The translations under genes and the position numbers were made by a program. DNA of 8,608 bases, taken from NCBI GenBank assembly GCA_012735355.1, contig JAAYHP010000484.1:1-8608 (forward strand). The letters run 5' to 3'. Under the pieces are notes generated by a model. It worked only from the letters and a program-made list of their open reading frames with translations, was not told the DNA's origin and ran no database searches. Below are positions 7,716-8,608 of the stretch, piece by piece. Origin of the DNA: Lysinibacillus sp. Its GTDB lineage: Bacteria > Bacillota > Bacilli > Bacillales_A > Planococcaceae. How positions within the stretch are numbered: the first letter of the stretch is position 1; the number at the start of each line of letters is the position of its first letter.

Positions 7716-8608
7716 GATTTAACCTCCTTTAAGGCAAGTCCAAGAATCGATACATGTTTTGCCTTAAATCCTGGATAATGTTGTTGTATTAACTGGTCAT
7801 TTACCATTTTAATCGGTAATTGAAAACTATCTTGTAAATAAGTATGAATTAAATCAAGATTTGGATTATCACCCATAATGATGATTTCATCGACACCTTT
7901 ATCCCCTTTATTTAAAGAGAATCGATAGAAATTCATAATTTTGTCCAGTTCTAACACTTGGTCAGAAATGAGCATACGATACTGATCTAAATCCCCTTGA
8001 TAAGTGAAAGCTAGTTGATGTTCGCCATTTTCTTTTGCTTTCCAATCATTGATGTCTGTTCCAATCGGCTGGAAACGTTGGAAGTCTAAATTACCATTGG
8101 AATAGATTGCAATGGATAATTCATTAATGAGCCAATTCGTTAGCAAATAGGTTTTATTGTCTTGAAGTAATCCCATATCTTCAAGTAATCGCAAATTACA
8201 AAGGGCTCGAACATCGGCAACTTCAGGACGCATAGCAATATCTAAAAATAAATTTATGTATTTGTTCACTTCCTCGGAGCTAGCCGCTATCATCATCGCT
8301 TTGCCGTCTCCTTCTTTCGGATCAAACACATCAATTAATGGATTTTCGAAAGGTAGATGAATTGAATGCCCTAATTCCATTTCAACATATTCTCGCAATT
8401 GATTGCTTTTCACATCGTTTGGATGATCAAAGGCTTTTAGTAGAATTGAAGAATCGGGCACGATAAAACGGACACTTTGGTTTTTACCGCCCCATTTTGA
8501 AGCGTATTCTTTAAAGATTTCAAATAAAGCCATTTCGTCCTTTAAGATGGATTCTTCGATAATATGATTCGGAATTTCAACTTCAAATACTTTCGCCTGC
8601 GATATATC
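7712..8608 (-). CDS. pilM: PilM-like actin-fold pilus assembly protein (5' end outside window)
   Basis: PilM is a cytoplasmic actin/FtsA-like protein that binds the N-terminus of PilN. The frame is open from the stop (7712-7714) to the window edge, 298 residues; the first ATG inside (8533) is not the start because the 25 codons before it read VFEVEIPNHIIEESILKDE, the usual PilM strand before that point. About 30-40 N-terminal residues should lie beyond 8608, including the first phosphate motif. Recognisable PilM segments are SVRFIVPDSSILLK and VDEIIIMGDNPNLDLIHTYL. Compared with PilM as I know it, the second phosphate loop (DxGxxxT-like) reads LLTNWLINELSIAIY and the GGG loop reads GDN, so ATP binding may be lost. 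Assignment depends partly on the pilN neighbour. Confidence 0.88.
   Translation of the reverse strand, partial: DISQAKVFEVEIPNHIIEESILKDEMALFEIFKEYASKWGGKNQSVRFIVPDSSILLKAFDHPNDVKSNQLREYVEMELGHSIHLPFENPLIDVFDPKEGDGKAMMIAASSEEVNKYINLFLDIAMRPEVADVRALCNLRLLEDMGLLQDNKTYLLTNWLINELSIAIYSNGNLDFQRFQPIGTDINDWKAKENGEHQLAFTYQGDLDQYRMLISDQVLELDKIMNFYRFSLNKGDKGVDEIIIMGDNPNLDLIHTYLQDSFQLPIKMVNDQLIQQHYPGFKAKHVSILGLALKEVKS

Noticed and set aside
8531..8533. ATG 8533 as the pilM start
   Set aside because: The frame stays open to the window edge and the upstream residues fit PilM; no ribosome site precedes this ATG.

Overview
The window looks like a low-GC Bacillota chromosome from the Bacillaceae/Planococcaceae group (Lysinibacillus, Solibacillus or Ureibacillus-like; the genus is a guess). 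The evidence is the gene order lexA / yneA-yneB-ynzC / tkt, which matches Bacillus subtilis, together with strong AGGAGG-type ribosome sites and Bacillus-type LexA operators.

Left part (about 1-4400): a core SOS and housekeeping block. lexA (+) diverges from the yneA-yneB-ynzC operon (-) across a 160-bp control region. That region holds three LexA boxes about 30 bp apart, a strong yneA promoter and a lexA promoter. On DNA damage, loss of LexA should release YneA (a membrane-anchored LysM division inhibitor), YneB (a small serine recombinase) and the YnzC-family protein. The transketolase gene tkt follows on the same strand with its own candidate promoters. The window begins just past tkt, in a stretch carrying one arm of a GAGGCTGGGACATA-type intergenic element.

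Middle part (about 4340-5620): a bidirectional terminator separates lexA from a convergent class I glutamine-amidotransferase-like hydrolase (peptidase C26, PuuD-like). Its N-terminal beta strand can only be included if translation starts at an AUU codon. Immediately upstream of it is an unexplained 227-bp array of about eleven degenerate 21-bp direct repeats, two helical turns per unit. This is the least explained structure in the window.

Right part (5550-8608): the 3' end of a type IV pilus assembly operon on the minus strand, pilM (cut by the window edge) - pilN - pilO - prepilin peptidase, ending at an intrinsic terminator. The pil genes are translationally coupled by ATGA overlaps. PilM, PilN and PilO form the inner-membrane alignment complex, and the peptidase matures prepilins. 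No PilP or PilQ gene is present in this stretch, as expected for a cell without an outer membrane.

I found no clearly novel multi-gene system. The items most worth following are the 21-bp array, the AUU start, the apparently degenerate nucleotide-binding motifs of PilM and the acidic insert in PilO.
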